From the NCBI GenBank assembly GCA_038234785.1, contig JBBQTC010000001.1:1-64000 (forward strand): DNA of 64,000 bases, written 5' to 3'. Under the pieces are notes generated by a model that searched no databases, was not told where the DNA came from, and saw only the letters and a program-made list of their open reading frames with translations. Each line of letters begins with the position of its first letter. Within the stretch, counting starts at the first letter, position 1. Below are positions 1 through 8,550 of the stretch, piece after piece. A program made the position numbers and the translations under genes. The stretch comes from UBA668 sp038234785 (GTDB taxonomy: Bacteria > Actinomycetota > Acidimicrobiia > Acidimicrobiales > Ilumatobacteraceae).

Positions 1-57
1 GCGCCCCCAACCCGGGAATCGCCCGCCTCGCACCCAACCCCTCCCCGCCCTGGCCCT

Positions 58-80
58 GCGTGGTGGTGCGGCCACCACGC
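58..80. terminator. 9-bp GC-rich hairpin upstream of the first gene
   Basis: A perfect inverted repeat with 9-nt arms (GCGTGGTGG at 58-66 and CCACCACGC at 72-80) encloses a 5-nt loop. It lies 46 bases before the aminotransferase start. There is no T-tract. It could end an upstream gene outside the window, or sit in the 5' leader of the aminotransferase. The sequence alone does not decide between these. Confidence 0.35.
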
Positions 81-125
81 TGGCCCGGCGACGTGCGGGG
101 CTGTGCCGAACTACGGTGCCATCCG

Positions 126-1319
126 ATGTCGTTCCACTTCGCCACCCGAACCAAAGGGCTCCGATCGTCCGCGATACGCGACCTGCTGAAGGTCACCGAG
201 ATGAGCGACATGTTGTCGCTCGCCGGCGGGTTGCCCACTCCGGACAGCTTCCCGCTCGCCGACCTTCGGCGCGAGGCCGACCGGCTGCTCGGCGAGTACG
301 GACCCCGTGTCGTCCAGTACTCGGCAACCGACGGAGTGCTCGATCTGCGTCGGTGGATCGCCGACCACTACTCGGTCGAACTGGGTCGAGCGGTCGCGGT
401 CGATGGCGAGATCGTGGTCACGCACGGATCGCAGCAGGCGCTCGACCTGTTGGCCAAGGTGCTGGTCGATCCAGGTGACGTCGTCGTCACGGAATCACCC
501 GCCTATCTCGGAGCGGTGCAGTCGCTGGAGCTGTTCGAGCCGCGCTTCGAGGTCATTCCCGGTGACGCGCACGGGATGTGCGTCGAGCTCCTCGCCGAGC
601 GTCTCCAGGCGGGCCTGCGACCCAAGCTGGTGTACGTCGTGCCCAACTTCCACAACCCGTCCGGCGCGACGATGTCCATCGAACGCCGGCGGCTGCTCGG
701 CGAGTTGGCGGACGAGTACGAGCTCCTCATCGTGGAGGACGACCCCTACGGATCGATTCGGTTCGCCGGCGAGGCGCTGCCGCCGGTTGCCAGCTTCACG
801 GATCGCGTCGTCTACCTCAGCACGTTCTCCAAGATCGTCGCGCCAGGCTTCCGGGTCGGCTGGATGATCGGGCCACCAGAAGTGATGGCGTGGGTGGCCC
901 GCGCGAAGCAAGCGGCCGACCTGCACACCTCCACCTTCGCCCAGCAACTGCTCGCCAACGTGGTGCAGCAGCCCGGGTGGCTCGATGCGCAGAAGGCGCG
1001 GATCGTGCCCATGTATCGCGCTCGGTGCAATGCGCTCGCCGATGCGCTCGACGATTCACTGGGAGATCGAATCCGGTTCCTCCGACCGGAGGGCGGCATG
1101 TTCCTGTGGACCGAGTTCGCCGACATCACCGACACCACCGAGTTGCTCCGCCATGCCATCGAACAGGGCGTCGCGTTCGTCCCTGGGAACGCGTTCACGA
1201 TCGACCAGCGGCCCGACTCGAACGCCCGGTTCTCGTACTCCACGCTCTCGCCCAGCGAGCTGGGAGAGGCCGTCCACCGCCTCACTCGGGCAGTGGGAGC
1301 ACTCGACCTCGTGTCGTAG
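126..1319 (+). CDS. PLP-dependent aminotransferase, fold type I (LysN/MocR-like)
   Basis: This 397-residue protein is a class I/II aminotransferase. Such enzymes transfer an amino group between an amino acid and a 2-oxo acid through pyridoxal phosphate. It has the cofactor Asp-Tyr motif DDPYG (residues 205-209), the Schiff-base Lys236 in STFSKIVAPGFRVGW, and the NPSG substrate/cofactor segment near residue 177. An N-terminal LAGGLPTPDSFP segment is typical of the 2-aminoadipate/aromatic (LysN, KAT) subgroup. The MocR DNA-binding domain is absent. The ATG at 126 is preferred to an in-frame GTG at 60, because the upstream 22 residues are Arg/Pro-rich and unlike the family. The substrate cannot be read from the sequence. 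The next gene begins 10 bases after the stop, so the two are probably co-transcribed. Confidence 0.88.
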   Translation: MSFHFATRTKGLRSSAIRDLLKVTEMSDMLSLAGGLPTPDSFPLADLRREADRLLGEYGPRVVQYSATDGVLDLRRWIADHYSVELGRAVAVDGEIVVTHGSQQALDLLAKVLVDPGDVVVTESPAYLGAVQSLELFEPRFEVIPGDAHGMCVELLAERLQAGLRPKLVYVVPNFHNPSGATMSIERRRLLGELADEYELLIVEDDPYGSIRFAGEALPPVASFTDRVVYLSTFSKIVAPGFRVGWMIGPPEVMAWVARAKQAADLHTSTFAQQLLANVVQQPGWLDAQKARIVPMYRARCNALADALDDSLGDRIRFLRPEGGMFLWTEFADITDTTELLRHAIEQGVAFVPGNAFTIDQRPDSNARFSYSTLSPSELGEAVHRLTRAVGALDLVS

Positions 1320-1329
1320 TGTCGGCGGC

Positions 1330-2478
1330 ATGAAGACCGCCATCACCGACATGCTCGGCATCGACGTGCCGATCCTCGCGTTCACGCACTGCCGCGACGT
1401 GGTCGCGGCTGTCACCAAGGCCGGCGGAATGGGTGTGCTCGGTGCCGTCGCCCACTCCCCCGCCCAATTGGAGATCGACCTCGCCTGGATCGAGGCCGAG
1501 ATCGGGGACCGGCCGTACGGTGTCGATCTCATCGTGCCCGCCAAGTACGCAGGCTCCGACGAGGGCGGGCTGAGCCTGAAGGACATCCGCGACCTCATCC
1601 CCGAGGAGCACCGGCGCTTCGTCGACGAACTGCTGCTCAAGTACGACGTGCCGCCGCTGCCCGCCGACGACGCCGGTGCCAGAGGCGTCGTCGGTGACCT
1701 CAGCGGCACGGCCGCTCCGTTCTCGGCCAACCAGGCCGAGCCGTTGCTCGACATCACACTGGCCCACCGGCCGTCGCTCGTGGTGAACGCGCTCGGCCCG
1801 CCCCCTCCGCACATGATCGAGCGGGTCAAGGAGGAGGGCCGCCTGGTCGGCGCGCTCGCCGGGAAGGCGCAGCACGCCCAGCGGCACGTCAACGCGGGCG
1901 TCGACATCATCATCGCCCAGGGCGCCGAGGCGGGCGGCCACACCGGCGAGGTGGGCACGATGGTGCTCATCCCCGAGATCGTCGACGCGGTCGCTCCCGT
2001 GCCCGTACTGGGCGCGGGCGGCATCGGGCGGGGTCGGCAGATGGCCGCGGCGATGGCGCTCGGTGCGCAGGGGGTGTGGTGCGGTTCAGTGTGGCTCACC
2101 ACCGACGAGGCCGAGACCCATCCCGTCGTGAAACAGAAGTTCCTCGCCGCCTCGTCGAGCGACACCTTGCGCTCCCGGTCGCTCACCGGCAAGCCGGCTC
2201 GGCAACTGCGCTCGGCGTGGACCGACGAGTGGGACGACCCGGCCAACCCCCGCCCGCTGGGCATGCCGTTGCAGCCGATCCTCGTGGCCGAAGCCCGCGC
2301 TCGCATCGACCGCGCGGCCTACCGCTCCGGCAGCGGCGCCGAGCAACTCGCCAACTACTTCGTGGGCCAGATCGTGGGCAGCATGAACGTGTCGAAGCCC
2401 GCCGCCCAGGTCGTGTTCGACATGATCGACGAGTTCATCGAGTCGGTCCAGTCGCTGGCCCGCCAGCTCGAAGTCTGA
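1330..2478 (+). CDS. Nitronate monooxygenase (2-nitropropane dioxygenase family)
   Basis: This 382-residue FMN-dependent TIM-barrel protein belongs to the NMO/2-nitropropane dioxygenase family. Members oxidise alkyl nitronates such as propionate-3-nitronate to carbonyl compounds and nitrite. The signature AQGAEAGGHTG carries the conserved catalytic-region His. The FMN phosphate-binding segments VLGAGGIGRGRQ and GAQGVWCGSVWL are intact. The length is slightly above the usual 320-360 residues because of a longer C-terminal region after the barrel. The ATG at 1330 follows the aminotransferase stop by 10 bases, consistent with a two-gene unit. The family also contains trans-2-enoyl reductases and uncharacterised members, so the exact reaction is inferred. 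Confidence 0.9.
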   Translation: MKTAITDMLGIDVPILAFTHCRDVVAAVTKAGGMGVLGAVAHSPAQLEIDLAWIEAEIGDRPYGVDLIVPAKYAGSDEGGLSLKDIRDLIPEEHRRFVDELLLKYDVPPLPADDAGARGVVGDLSGTAAPFSANQAEPLLDITLAHRPSLVVNALGPPPPHMIERVKEEGRLVGALAGKAQHAQRHVNAGVDIIIAQGAEAGGHTGEVGTMVLIPEIVDAVAPVPVLGAGGIGRGRQMAAAMALGAQGVWCGSVWLTTDEAETHPVVKQKFLAASSSDTLRSRSLTGKPARQLRSAWTDEWDDPANPRPLGMPLQPILVAEARARIDRAAYRSGSGAEQLANYFVGQIVGSMNVSKPAAQVVFDMIDEFIESVQSLARQLEV

Positions 2479-2496
2479 ACGGCGACGTCCGACGCG

Positions 2497-3579
2497 TCAG
2501 TGACGAGCGGCCGAGTAGCGCTGCCACGCACCGGCCTCGAAGTCGTACAACTTGCAGGCGCGGGCCGTGCGGAAGTACTCCCGCATCGACAGGCGCGACG
2601 AGCGAACCGTCTCCGGGTACGCCTCCGCGATGGCCGCTGCTGCTGCCGGCAGCTGGTGGAAGGGAATTCGGGCATCGACGTGGTGCGGCACGTGGACGAA
2701 GATGTTGTGGAACCACAGCCGATTCACGAGCCGCGGCAGGCGCAGGATCGTGGTGGATTCCATCTGGCCACGAAACTGTGACCACTCTTTGCGCGGCCAC
2801 CAACGGATGTCGGGGGCCACGTGGTGGACGTACACCGTCCATCCGATGATGTGGACGAAGAGCAGGAACGGCACGACGAACAGCTTCACGGGCAACCAGA
2901 CGGCGTCGACCCAGCCGCCGGTGAGCGCACCGAAGGTGACGGTACCGCCGAGCACCAGCACGATGGCGGTGGTGAGGGTGATCTTGTCGCGCACGATGGC
3001 GTCGTGACGCTTGCCGGGAGCGTTGAAGCGCCACATCTTCTGCCACCACACGGTGCGCAGGAAGTAAGCGCCCGAACCCAGCGACGACCATTCGAAGCGG
3101 TGCCGCAGCTTGCCCACCGGCCCGAGTGCGCGGTACTCATCGACCGTGAGCGGGTGCCACACGAAGTCGAAGCCCTGGCGGGTCGTGTAGCCGTGATGGA
3201 TTCGATTGTGGCCGAGGTCCCAGGCAGCCTCGACATGGACGCTGGGCGCCATGCAGACCTGTGCCACCAGGCGGTTGGCGGTGCGGGAATCGAGCAGCGC
3301 TCCGTGCGACGCATCGTGGCCGAGCACGAACAGGCCGGACACGGCCAGCCCCGCGAGCACCCACAGCGGCACCACGAGCCACCACGACGAGACGAATGCC
3401 AGCGCGACCACCGGCACCACCCAGAGCACCACTGCCTGGATCAACGCCCAGGTGGCGCGACTCGTGGAGCGCTCGTAGCACGCGGCAGGGATGATCGCAC
3501 GCACGTCGTTCAGCGAGTCGGTGCGGGTGACGGTGTGAGTGAACGTGCTGGTGATGGCTGGCACAGCGATCTCAGTCAT
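2497..3579 (-). CDS. Membrane fatty acid desaturase
   Basis: This is a 360-residue integral-membrane di-iron desaturase of the FA_desaturase family, which introduces double bonds into acyl chains. The histidine boxes are present: HDASH after the second hydrophobic segment, HNRIHH about 35 residues later, and HVPHH near the C-terminus. At least four hydrophobic stretches are seen, for example around AVVLWVVPVVALAFVSSWW and IIGWTVYVH. The ATG at 3579 is preferred, with an in-frame GTG at 3588 three codons upstream as the alternative. The gene is convergent with the nitronate monooxygenase (18-base gap). Regiospecificity cannot be judged from the sequence. A role in membrane-lipid unsaturation is the default reading. 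Confidence 0.9.
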   Translation of the reverse strand: MTEIAVPAITSTFTHTVTRTDSLNDVRAIIPAACYERSTSRATWALIQAVVLWVVPVVALAFVSSWWLVVPLWVLAGLAVSGLFVLGHDASHGALLDSRTANRLVAQVCMAPSVHVEAAWDLGHNRIHHGYTTRQGFDFVWHPLTVDEYRALGPVGKLRHRFEWSSLGSGAYFLRTVWWQKMWRFNAPGKRHDAIVRDKITLTTAIVLVLGGTVTFGALTGGWVDAVWLPVKLFVVPFLLFVHIIGWTVYVHHVAPDIRWWPRKEWSQFRGQMESTTILRLPRLVNRLWFHNIFVHVPHHVDARIPFHQLPAAAAAIAEAYPETVRSSRLSMREYFRTARACKLYDFEAGAWQRYSAARH

Positions 3580-3637
3580 TGACCACACCTTACCCCAGCC
3601 GACCTACCAGTAGGTAGGCAGCTGGAAATTGACCCTC

Positions 3638-5185
3638 TCACCAGTCCGTTGACCGGAAATCCTTGAGGAACTGGCCCCAGATGTGCACACCGGTGTTCTG
3701 GCCGTCGATGATCGGGTCGACGATGCGGGCCGCCCCATCGACGATGTCGAGCGGCGGATGGAAGTGGTGCTGGGCGGTTTTTCGTTGAGCGATGTGCAGC
3801 GGATCCTCGTCGCTCACCCACCCGGTGTCGACGCTGTTCATGTGGATCCCGTCGGCGTGGTAATCGGCGGCCGAGGTGCGGGTCATCATGTTCAAGGCAG
3901 CCTTGGCCATGTTGGTGTGGGGATGTCGGGTGGTCTTCATCCGTCGGTAGAACTGCCCCTCCACGGCCGACACGTTGACGATGTGCTTGTCGCGCTCGGG
4001 CGTGCGCAACATCAGCGGCTTCAGCCGGGCGTTCAGCACGAAGGGCGCCACCGCGTTGACCAACTGCGTCTCCAGCAGTTCCACCGAGCTCACCTCGGCG
4101 AGCGTGAGGCGCCACGAGTTCCGGTCGCGAAGGTCGACCTGCTGCATGTCCTGATCGAGCCGTCCCTCGGGGAACAGGTGGGCGCGATCGGTTGATTCCT
4201 CAGGCAGCAACGGCGCTTGCGACAACCGGGCTGCATGGGTGAGGCCGACGGCATCGATGGGCATCGGTGCCGGCGCGGCCCCGTCCCCCGACTGGAGCAT
4301 GTCGTACCCGCGCAGCCCCTCGTACGCCCCCAGCAGGCGCTGCGCACGAGGCGGCATGTCGGCCACGGCGACGCCCTCGAGTTCCATCATGTGGCGGTAG
4401 AACTCGGGCGGACGGCGCACCGTCTGACACGCGTTGTTGACGATGAAGTCGAGCCGGTCGCGGGTATCGAGGAGGTGCTGGCAGAACGCCTCGACGCTGG
4501 GCGTGTGGCGCAGGTCGAGGCCGAAGATCTCCAACCGGTCGCCCCAGTCGGCGAAGTCGGGCTCCGCGGCGTACCTCACGGCCGAGTCCCGGGGAAAGCG
4601 GGTGGTGACGATGAGGTGCGCGCCCGCGCGGAGCAGCTTGATGCCGGCCTGGTAGCCGATCTTCACCCGCCCGCCCGTCAACAGTGCCACCCGCCCGTGC
4701 AGATCGGCGGTCTCGCTGCGCTTCGTGTAGTTGAACTCGGCGCACTCGGGACACATCTGGTCGTAGAAGAAGTGGATCTGCGAGTAATCCCGTTTGCAGA
4801 CGTAGCAGTGCTGGGGTTCCACGGCCTCGTGTTCCCTGGCGGTCGACTCGTCGTCGATCTCGTCCGCCGCGACGAGCTCCGGAGGGAACACGTTGGGAGT
4901 CACGAACACGGGCTTGGCCCGTAATGACCGGATACCGGTCTCGGCGAGCGTGCTCTGGTGCCGAAGTGCCCGTTCGCTCTTCTCCTGGCGACGTTGGGCC
5001 TTGATCTGACGCCGGCGTTCACGGACGTCGGGCTCGTACACGTCGCCCGCGGCATTGAGCAACCGGGTGCGCTCGTCCAGCGAAAGGTCGGACAGGATCG
5101 AGCGGTCGGCGATCACTGCTTCGAGGGCTTCGGTGGCCGCCCGGAGGCGTTCGAGAAGATCGTTGGGCAGGCCAGGTTTGGACAC
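3638..5185 (-). CDS. SDR-type oxidoreductase with N-terminal Cys4 ribbon and coiled coil
   Basis: This 515-residue protein has an unusual N-terminal half. Residues 1-80 are helical and highly charged (a likely coiled coil). A CxxC-x14-CxxC ribbon follows (Cys127, Cys130, Cys145, Cys148), probably binding zinc. A Rossmann SDR domain starts near residue 163. The nucleotide motif is TGGRVKIG rather than the textbook TGxxxGxG. The usual active-site YxxxK is represented by TNMAK, so the catalytic Tyr appears to be missing or relocated; an FYRRMK Tyr-Lys pair lies about 15 residues before it. The GTG at 5185 was chosen because it starts the conserved-looking part and lies 19 bases after the upstream xanthine-dehydrogenase-like stop. 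Function is unknown. The ribbon suggests a protein or nucleic-acid partner (inference). Confidence 0.82.
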   Translation of the reverse strand: MSKPGLPNDLLERLRAATEALEAVIADRSILSDLSLDERTRLLNAAGDVYEPDVRERRRQIKAQRRQEKSERALRHQSTLAETGIRSLRAKPVFVTPNVFPPELVAADEIDDESTAREHEAVEPQHCYVCKRDYSQIHFFYDQMCPECAEFNYTKRSETADLHGRVALLTGGRVKIGYQAGIKLLRAGAHLIVTTRFPRDSAVRYAAEPDFADWGDRLEIFGLDLRHTPSVEAFCQHLLDTRDRLDFIVNNACQTVRRPPEFYRHMMELEGVAVADMPPRAQRLLGAYEGLRGYDMLQSGDGAAPAPMPIDAVGLTHAARLSQAPLLPEESTDRAHLFPEGRLDQDMQQVDLRDRNSWRLTLAEVSSVELLETQLVNAVAPFVLNARLKPLMLRTPERDKHIVNVSAVEGQFYRRMKTTRHPHTNMAKAALNMMTRTSAADYHADGIHMNSVDTGWVSDEDPLHIAQRKTAQHHFHPPLDIVDGAARIVDPIIDGQNTGVHIWGQFLKDFRSTDW

Positions 5186-5204
5186 GGCACTTGAGGGTAC
5201 GGGG

Positions 5205-7604
5205 TCAGATGCCCTCGGCGGCGTTGAGGCCGGCCTCGTCGATCTCCTGGCCCGCGGCCAGCCGGGCGAACACATCGGGTGGTTCCCGCCATGGGTCGGG
5301 CAAGGTTCCCGCCTCCGCAGCGCGGATCGCCTCCCACACCCGCTGGCTCGTGCAGGGCAGGTCGATGTGGCGAACCCCGAGGTGCGAGACCGCGTCGATG
5401 ATCGCGTTCTGCACTGCAGGGGTGCTGCCGATGGTGCTGGCCTCGCCGATGCCCTTCGCCCCGAGCGGGTTCAGTGGCGTCGGTGTCTCGGTGCTGTGAA
5501 CTTCGAACGAGGGGAACTCCGCTGCGGACGGGATGCCGTAGTCCATGAAATTACCTGTGAGGGGGTTGCCATCGGTGTCGTAGCGCACCTGTTCGTACAT
5601 CGTCTGGCTGATCCCGGCGGCGACACCACCGTGCTGCTGCCCCTCGACCAGTAGCGGGTTCAGCACCGTGCCGCAGTCGTCGACCGCGATGTGGCGCAGG
5701 AGCGTGACCCGACCCGTGTCGCGGTCCACCTCGACGACCGAGATGTGGGCGCCGAAGGGAAACGTCGCCTCGCCTTGATCGAAGTCGAGCTGCGCCGCCA
5801 GACCCAGCGTGCCGTCGGCATGGTCGACGGTGTCGTGGTCGTCTGCGGCGGCCGCTGCCAACTCGCCCCACGTGAGTGCACTCGCCGGCACGCCCGCGAC
5901 GCCGATGGTGCCGGCATCGGTGTCGACCACGACGTCGGCCGGGTCGGCCTCGAGGAGCCGGGCAGCAAGGTCGCGGGCCTTCTCCACCACCGCCTCGGTG
6001 GCGCGATGGACCGCCGAGCCGCCGAGCTGCAGCGAACGCGACCCGCCCGTCCCGCCGCCGGTGCGCACCAGGTCGGTGTCGCTCTGCACCAGACGGATCC
6101 TGTCGACGGGGATGCCGGTCTGGGCGCTGACGATCATCGCGAACGCGGTCTGGTGACCCTGGCCGTGCGCCGACGTGCCGGCCATCATCGTCGCACTGCC
6201 ATCGGGGTGCACCTCGACCGCGCCGTACTCCGACGCACCGCCCCCGGCGGTGATCTCGACGTATGCGGCCACGCCGATGCCGAGCAGCATCCGGTCACCG
6301 CGAGCGCGTCGCTCGGCCTGCTCACGTCGCAGATCGTCGTACCCCGCGAGCCGCGCCGCCTCGTCGAGCGGCGTGCGGTACTTGCCGATGTCGTAGGTGA
6401 CGCCGGTGAGCGTCCGGAACGGGAAGACATCGTCGCCGAGCAGGTTCTTGTGACGGATCTCGATGGGGTCGATGCCCAGCGTGAGCGCGGCGTGATCAAC
6501 AGCGCGTTCGAGCAACGCCGTGGCCTCCGGACGGCCGGCACCTCGGTAGGCGCCCGTGGGCGTGGTGTTCGTGGTGGCGACCGCGATGTCGAACTGGATC
6601 GCCGGGAAGGCATACGTGCCGTTCGACATCCGGCGCGTGCCGGCCGGAAGGAAGGCGCCGAGCCCCGGATACGCCCCGCCGTCACCCACCAGTCGCACCC
6701 GCAGCCCCGTGAAGGTGCCGTCGTTGCGGCACCCGAGCTCGACGTATTGCACCTGCGCACGGCTGTGCGCCAGGGCGAGCATGTCCTCGCTACGCGTCGC
6801 CATCCACTGGACCGGGCGGCCGAATCGCAATGCGGCGACCGCCACCACGACCTGCTCGGGGTACAGGCCGGCCTTGCCACCGAAGCCGCCGCCCACATGG
6901 GGGGCGATCACGCGGATCTGCGAACGATCCATCTTCAACGCGCGCGACAGCAGCTGGTGGAGCAAGTGGGGCATCTGCGTCGCGCCGTAGAAGGTGAGTC
7001 GCCCGTCGTCGCCGACGATCGCCGCGGCACTGTGTGGCTCCATCGGAGCGACGGCGACCCGTTGGTTGACGTAGCGGCCGCGCACCACGACGTCTGCATC
7101 CCCGAAGATCTCGGCGTTCACCGGGTCGGTGGTGGAGATGGCGATGTTGTCGCCATGGTCGGGGAACAGCACGACTGCGCCCTCGGTGAGGGCTTCCTCG
7201 GGGTCGACCACCACTGGCAACGGGTCGTAGTCGACGAGCACCAGTTCGGCAGCGTCCTTGGCCTCGGTCTCAGAGGTCGCGACGACGGCGGCGACCGCCT
7301 CACCGACGAATCGAACCGTGTCGACTGCGAGAGGTGGCCGGGCGAAGTCGTCGTGGACCTTGACCATGCCGTGGTGTGGATCGACACCGAGGTCGGCGGC
7401 GGTGAGCACGGCGACCACACCTGGCATCGCCAACGCCTCGTCGACGTCGATCGAGCGAACGTGTGCGTGCGCCATCTCCGATCGCACGAACACCACGTGC
7501 AGCGGCTCGTGGAGGTCGAGGTCGTACACGTACCGGCCGGATCCCACGAGGAGTTCCGGGTCTTCTGTGCGCAGCACGCGCGTGCCGAGGATCGAGCCAG
7601 CCAT
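5205..7604 (-). CDS. Xanthine dehydrogenase-family molybdopterin-binding large subunit (CoxL form II type)
   Basis: This 799-residue molybdenum hydroxylase large subunit has an N-terminal aldehyde oxidase a/b-hammerhead domain (residues 15-125) followed by the Moco-binding domain. The cofactor loop GGGFGG is at residues 238-243. The active-site loop reads AYRGAGRPE at 352-360, which marks form II. True aerobic CO dehydrogenase has AYxCSFR. The catalytic Glu lies in GAKGIGEAS near residue 721. Such subunits hydroxylate carbonyl or N-heteroaromatic substrates with water as the oxygen donor. They normally work with FAD (CoxM) and [2Fe-2S] (CoxS) subunits, and neither is encoded in this window, so it is an orphan here. 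The Cys4-SDR gene follows 19 bases downstream and is likely co-transcribed. A palindrome lies just upstream of the start. Confidence 0.93.
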   Translation of the reverse strand: MAGSILGTRVLRTEDPELLVGSGRYVYDLDLHEPLHVVFVRSEMAHAHVRSIDVDEALAMPGVVAVLTAADLGVDPHHGMVKVHDDFARPPLAVDTVRFVGEAVAAVVATSETEAKDAAELVLVDYDPLPVVVDPEEALTEGAVVLFPDHGDNIAISTTDPVNAEIFGDADVVVRGRYVNQRVAVAPMEPHSAAAIVGDDGRLTFYGATQMPHLLHQLLSRALKMDRSQIRVIAPHVGGGFGGKAGLYPEQVVVAVAALRFGRPVQWMATRSEDMLALAHSRAQVQYVELGCRNDGTFTGLRVRLVGDGGAYPGLGAFLPAGTRRMSNGTYAFPAIQFDIAVATTNTTPTGAYRGAGRPEATALLERAVDHAALTLGIDPIEIRHKNLLGDDVFPFRTLTGVTYDIGKYRTPLDEAARLAGYDDLRREQAERRARGDRMLLGIGVAAYVEITAGGGASEYGAVEVHPDGSATMMAGTSAHGQGHQTAFAMIVSAQTGIPVDRIRLVQSDTDLVRTGGGTGGSRSLQLGGSAVHRATEAVVEKARDLAARLLEADPADVVVDTDAGTIGVAGVPASALTWGELAAAAADDHDTVDHADGTLGLAAQLDFDQGEATFPFGAHISVVEVDRDTGRVTLLRHIAVDDCGTVLNPLLVEGQQHGGVAAGISQTMYEQVRYDTDGNPLTGNFMDYGIPSAAEFPSFEVHSTETPTPLNPLGAKGIGEASTIGSTPAVQNAIIDAVSHLGVRHIDLPCTSQRVWEAIRAAEAGTLPDPWREPPDVFARLAAGQEIDEAGLNAAEGI

Positions 7605-7622
7605 TCGTCGAACTTACCCGGC

Positions 7623-7651
7623 AACAGTTGTCAGTCAGACTGACAACTGTT
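7623..7651. promoter_or_regulatory. Perfect 13-bp-arm palindrome between divergent genes (operator candidate)
   Basis: The 58-base divergent gap between the molybdenum hydroxylase gene and the MBL-fold gene contains arms AACAGTTGTCAGT (7623-7635) and ACTGACAACTGTT (7639-7651), separated by CAG. The repeat is exact. It covers about half the gap, 18 bases before one start and 11 before the other. That position suits an operator for a dimeric repressor controlling both genes. No regulator gene is adjacent. Confidence 0.6.
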
Positions 7652-7662
7652 ACGTTGCCCCG

Positions 7663-8484
7663 ATGAAGATCACCCTGCTCGGCACCGGCAGCCCACTCCC
7701 CGACGCCCGGCGGGCCGGCCCGTCCACATTGGTCCGAACGGAGGGTGCGTGCATCCTCGTCGACTGCGGTCGTGGCGTGCTGATGCGCCTCACGGCCGCG
7801 GGCGTGCTGCCGCCGATGTTGCACGCGGTGCTCGTCACCCACCTGCACAGCGATCACATCACCGACCTCAACGACGTGATCACCACGCATTGGATCATGA
7901 GTCCTCAGGGCGCACCGCTGCACGTGTACGGGCCACCGCGGCTGCAAGAGGTCGTCGACGCGATCCTCGCTTCGCTGGCGCCCGACCTGCAGTATCGACT
8001 CGACCACCACGCCGACCTCGCTGGGATGCCCGACGTCCGCGTCATCGAGGTGTCCCCCGGCGATGTGTTCACGGTGGGTTCGGCCACGGTCACCGTCGGC
8101 GCCACTGACCACCGGCCGGTCGAGCCCACCGTCGCATTCCGGATCGACGACGAGGGCACCAGCGCGGTGCTCGGCGGCGACGGCGTGCCCTGCGATGCGC
8201 TCGACGAGTTGTGCCTCGGCGCCACCGCCTACGTGCAGACGGTCATCCGCGACGACCTCGTCCGACTTGTACCGGTGCAGCGCTTGCAGGACATCCTCGA
8301 CTACCACTCGTCGGTGGAGCAGGCCGCACAGACAGCCACGCGAGCAGGGATTCGCACGCTCGTGCTCACCCACTACGTCCCGTCGATGCAACCCGGTCAG
8401 GAGGACGAGTGGCGCGCCCGCGCCGCGGCCCACTTCGCGGGCGAGATCGTGCTCGGCGACGACCTCACGTTCGTCGACGTGTGA
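7663..8484 (+). CDS. Metallo-beta-lactamase-fold hydrolase (RNase Z/arylsulfatase-like)
   Basis: This 273-residue MBL-fold enzyme opens with KITLLGTGSPLPD, as in the RNase Z/ElaC and alkylsulfatase-related group. The metal-binding motif HLHSDH is at residues 60-65, and further ligands fall in the VGATDHRP and VLTHYVPS segments. It lacks the long exosite arm of tRNA-processing RNase Z, so a small-molecule hydrolase (lactone, thioester or sulfate ester) is at least as likely. The ATG at 7663 follows the palindrome by 11 bases. The gene is divergent from the molybdenum hydroxylase and may be co-regulated with it. If so, it could hydrolyse a product or precursor of that oxidation (inference). Confidence 0.88.
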   Translation: MKITLLGTGSPLPDARRAGPSTLVRTEGACILVDCGRGVLMRLTAAGVLPPMLHAVLVTHLHSDHITDLNDVITTHWIMSPQGAPLHVYGPPRLQEVVDAILASLAPDLQYRLDHHADLAGMPDVRVIEVSPGDVFTVGSATVTVGATDHRPVEPTVAFRIDDEGTSAVLGGDGVPCDALDELCLGATAYVQTVIRDDLVRLVPVQRLQDILDYHSSVEQAAQTATRAGIRTLVLTHYVPSMQPGQEDEWRARAAAHFAGEIVLGDDLTFVDV

Positions 8485-8533
8485 GCCGTCAGAACAGTTG
8501 CTCGCAGCCGGTCATCGCGGAAGACCTCACCAT

Positions 8534-8550
8534 TGACAGTTCTACTGTCA
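8534..8550. promoter_or_regulatory. Second palindrome, TGACAGT-N3-ACTGTCA
   Basis: Arms TGACAGT (8534-8540) and ACTGTCA (8544-8550) flank TCT. The site shares the CAGT-N3-ACTG core and 3-base spacer with the palindrome at 7623-7651, so both may bind the same regulator. It lies between the MBL-fold gene and the helicase gene. A TTGACA (8533-8538) overlaps it and could serve as a -35 element, although no convincing -10 follows at 17 bases. Confidence 0.45.

Noticed and set aside
1..57. End of an upstream gene
   Set aside because: Only 57 bases before the hairpin, without a frame that can be identified as a gene end.
5205..7604. Reading the molybdenum subunit as a true aerobic CO dehydrogenase (CoxL form I)
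   Set aside because: The active-site loop is AYRGAGR and not AYxCSFR, and no coxM or coxS gene is adjacent.
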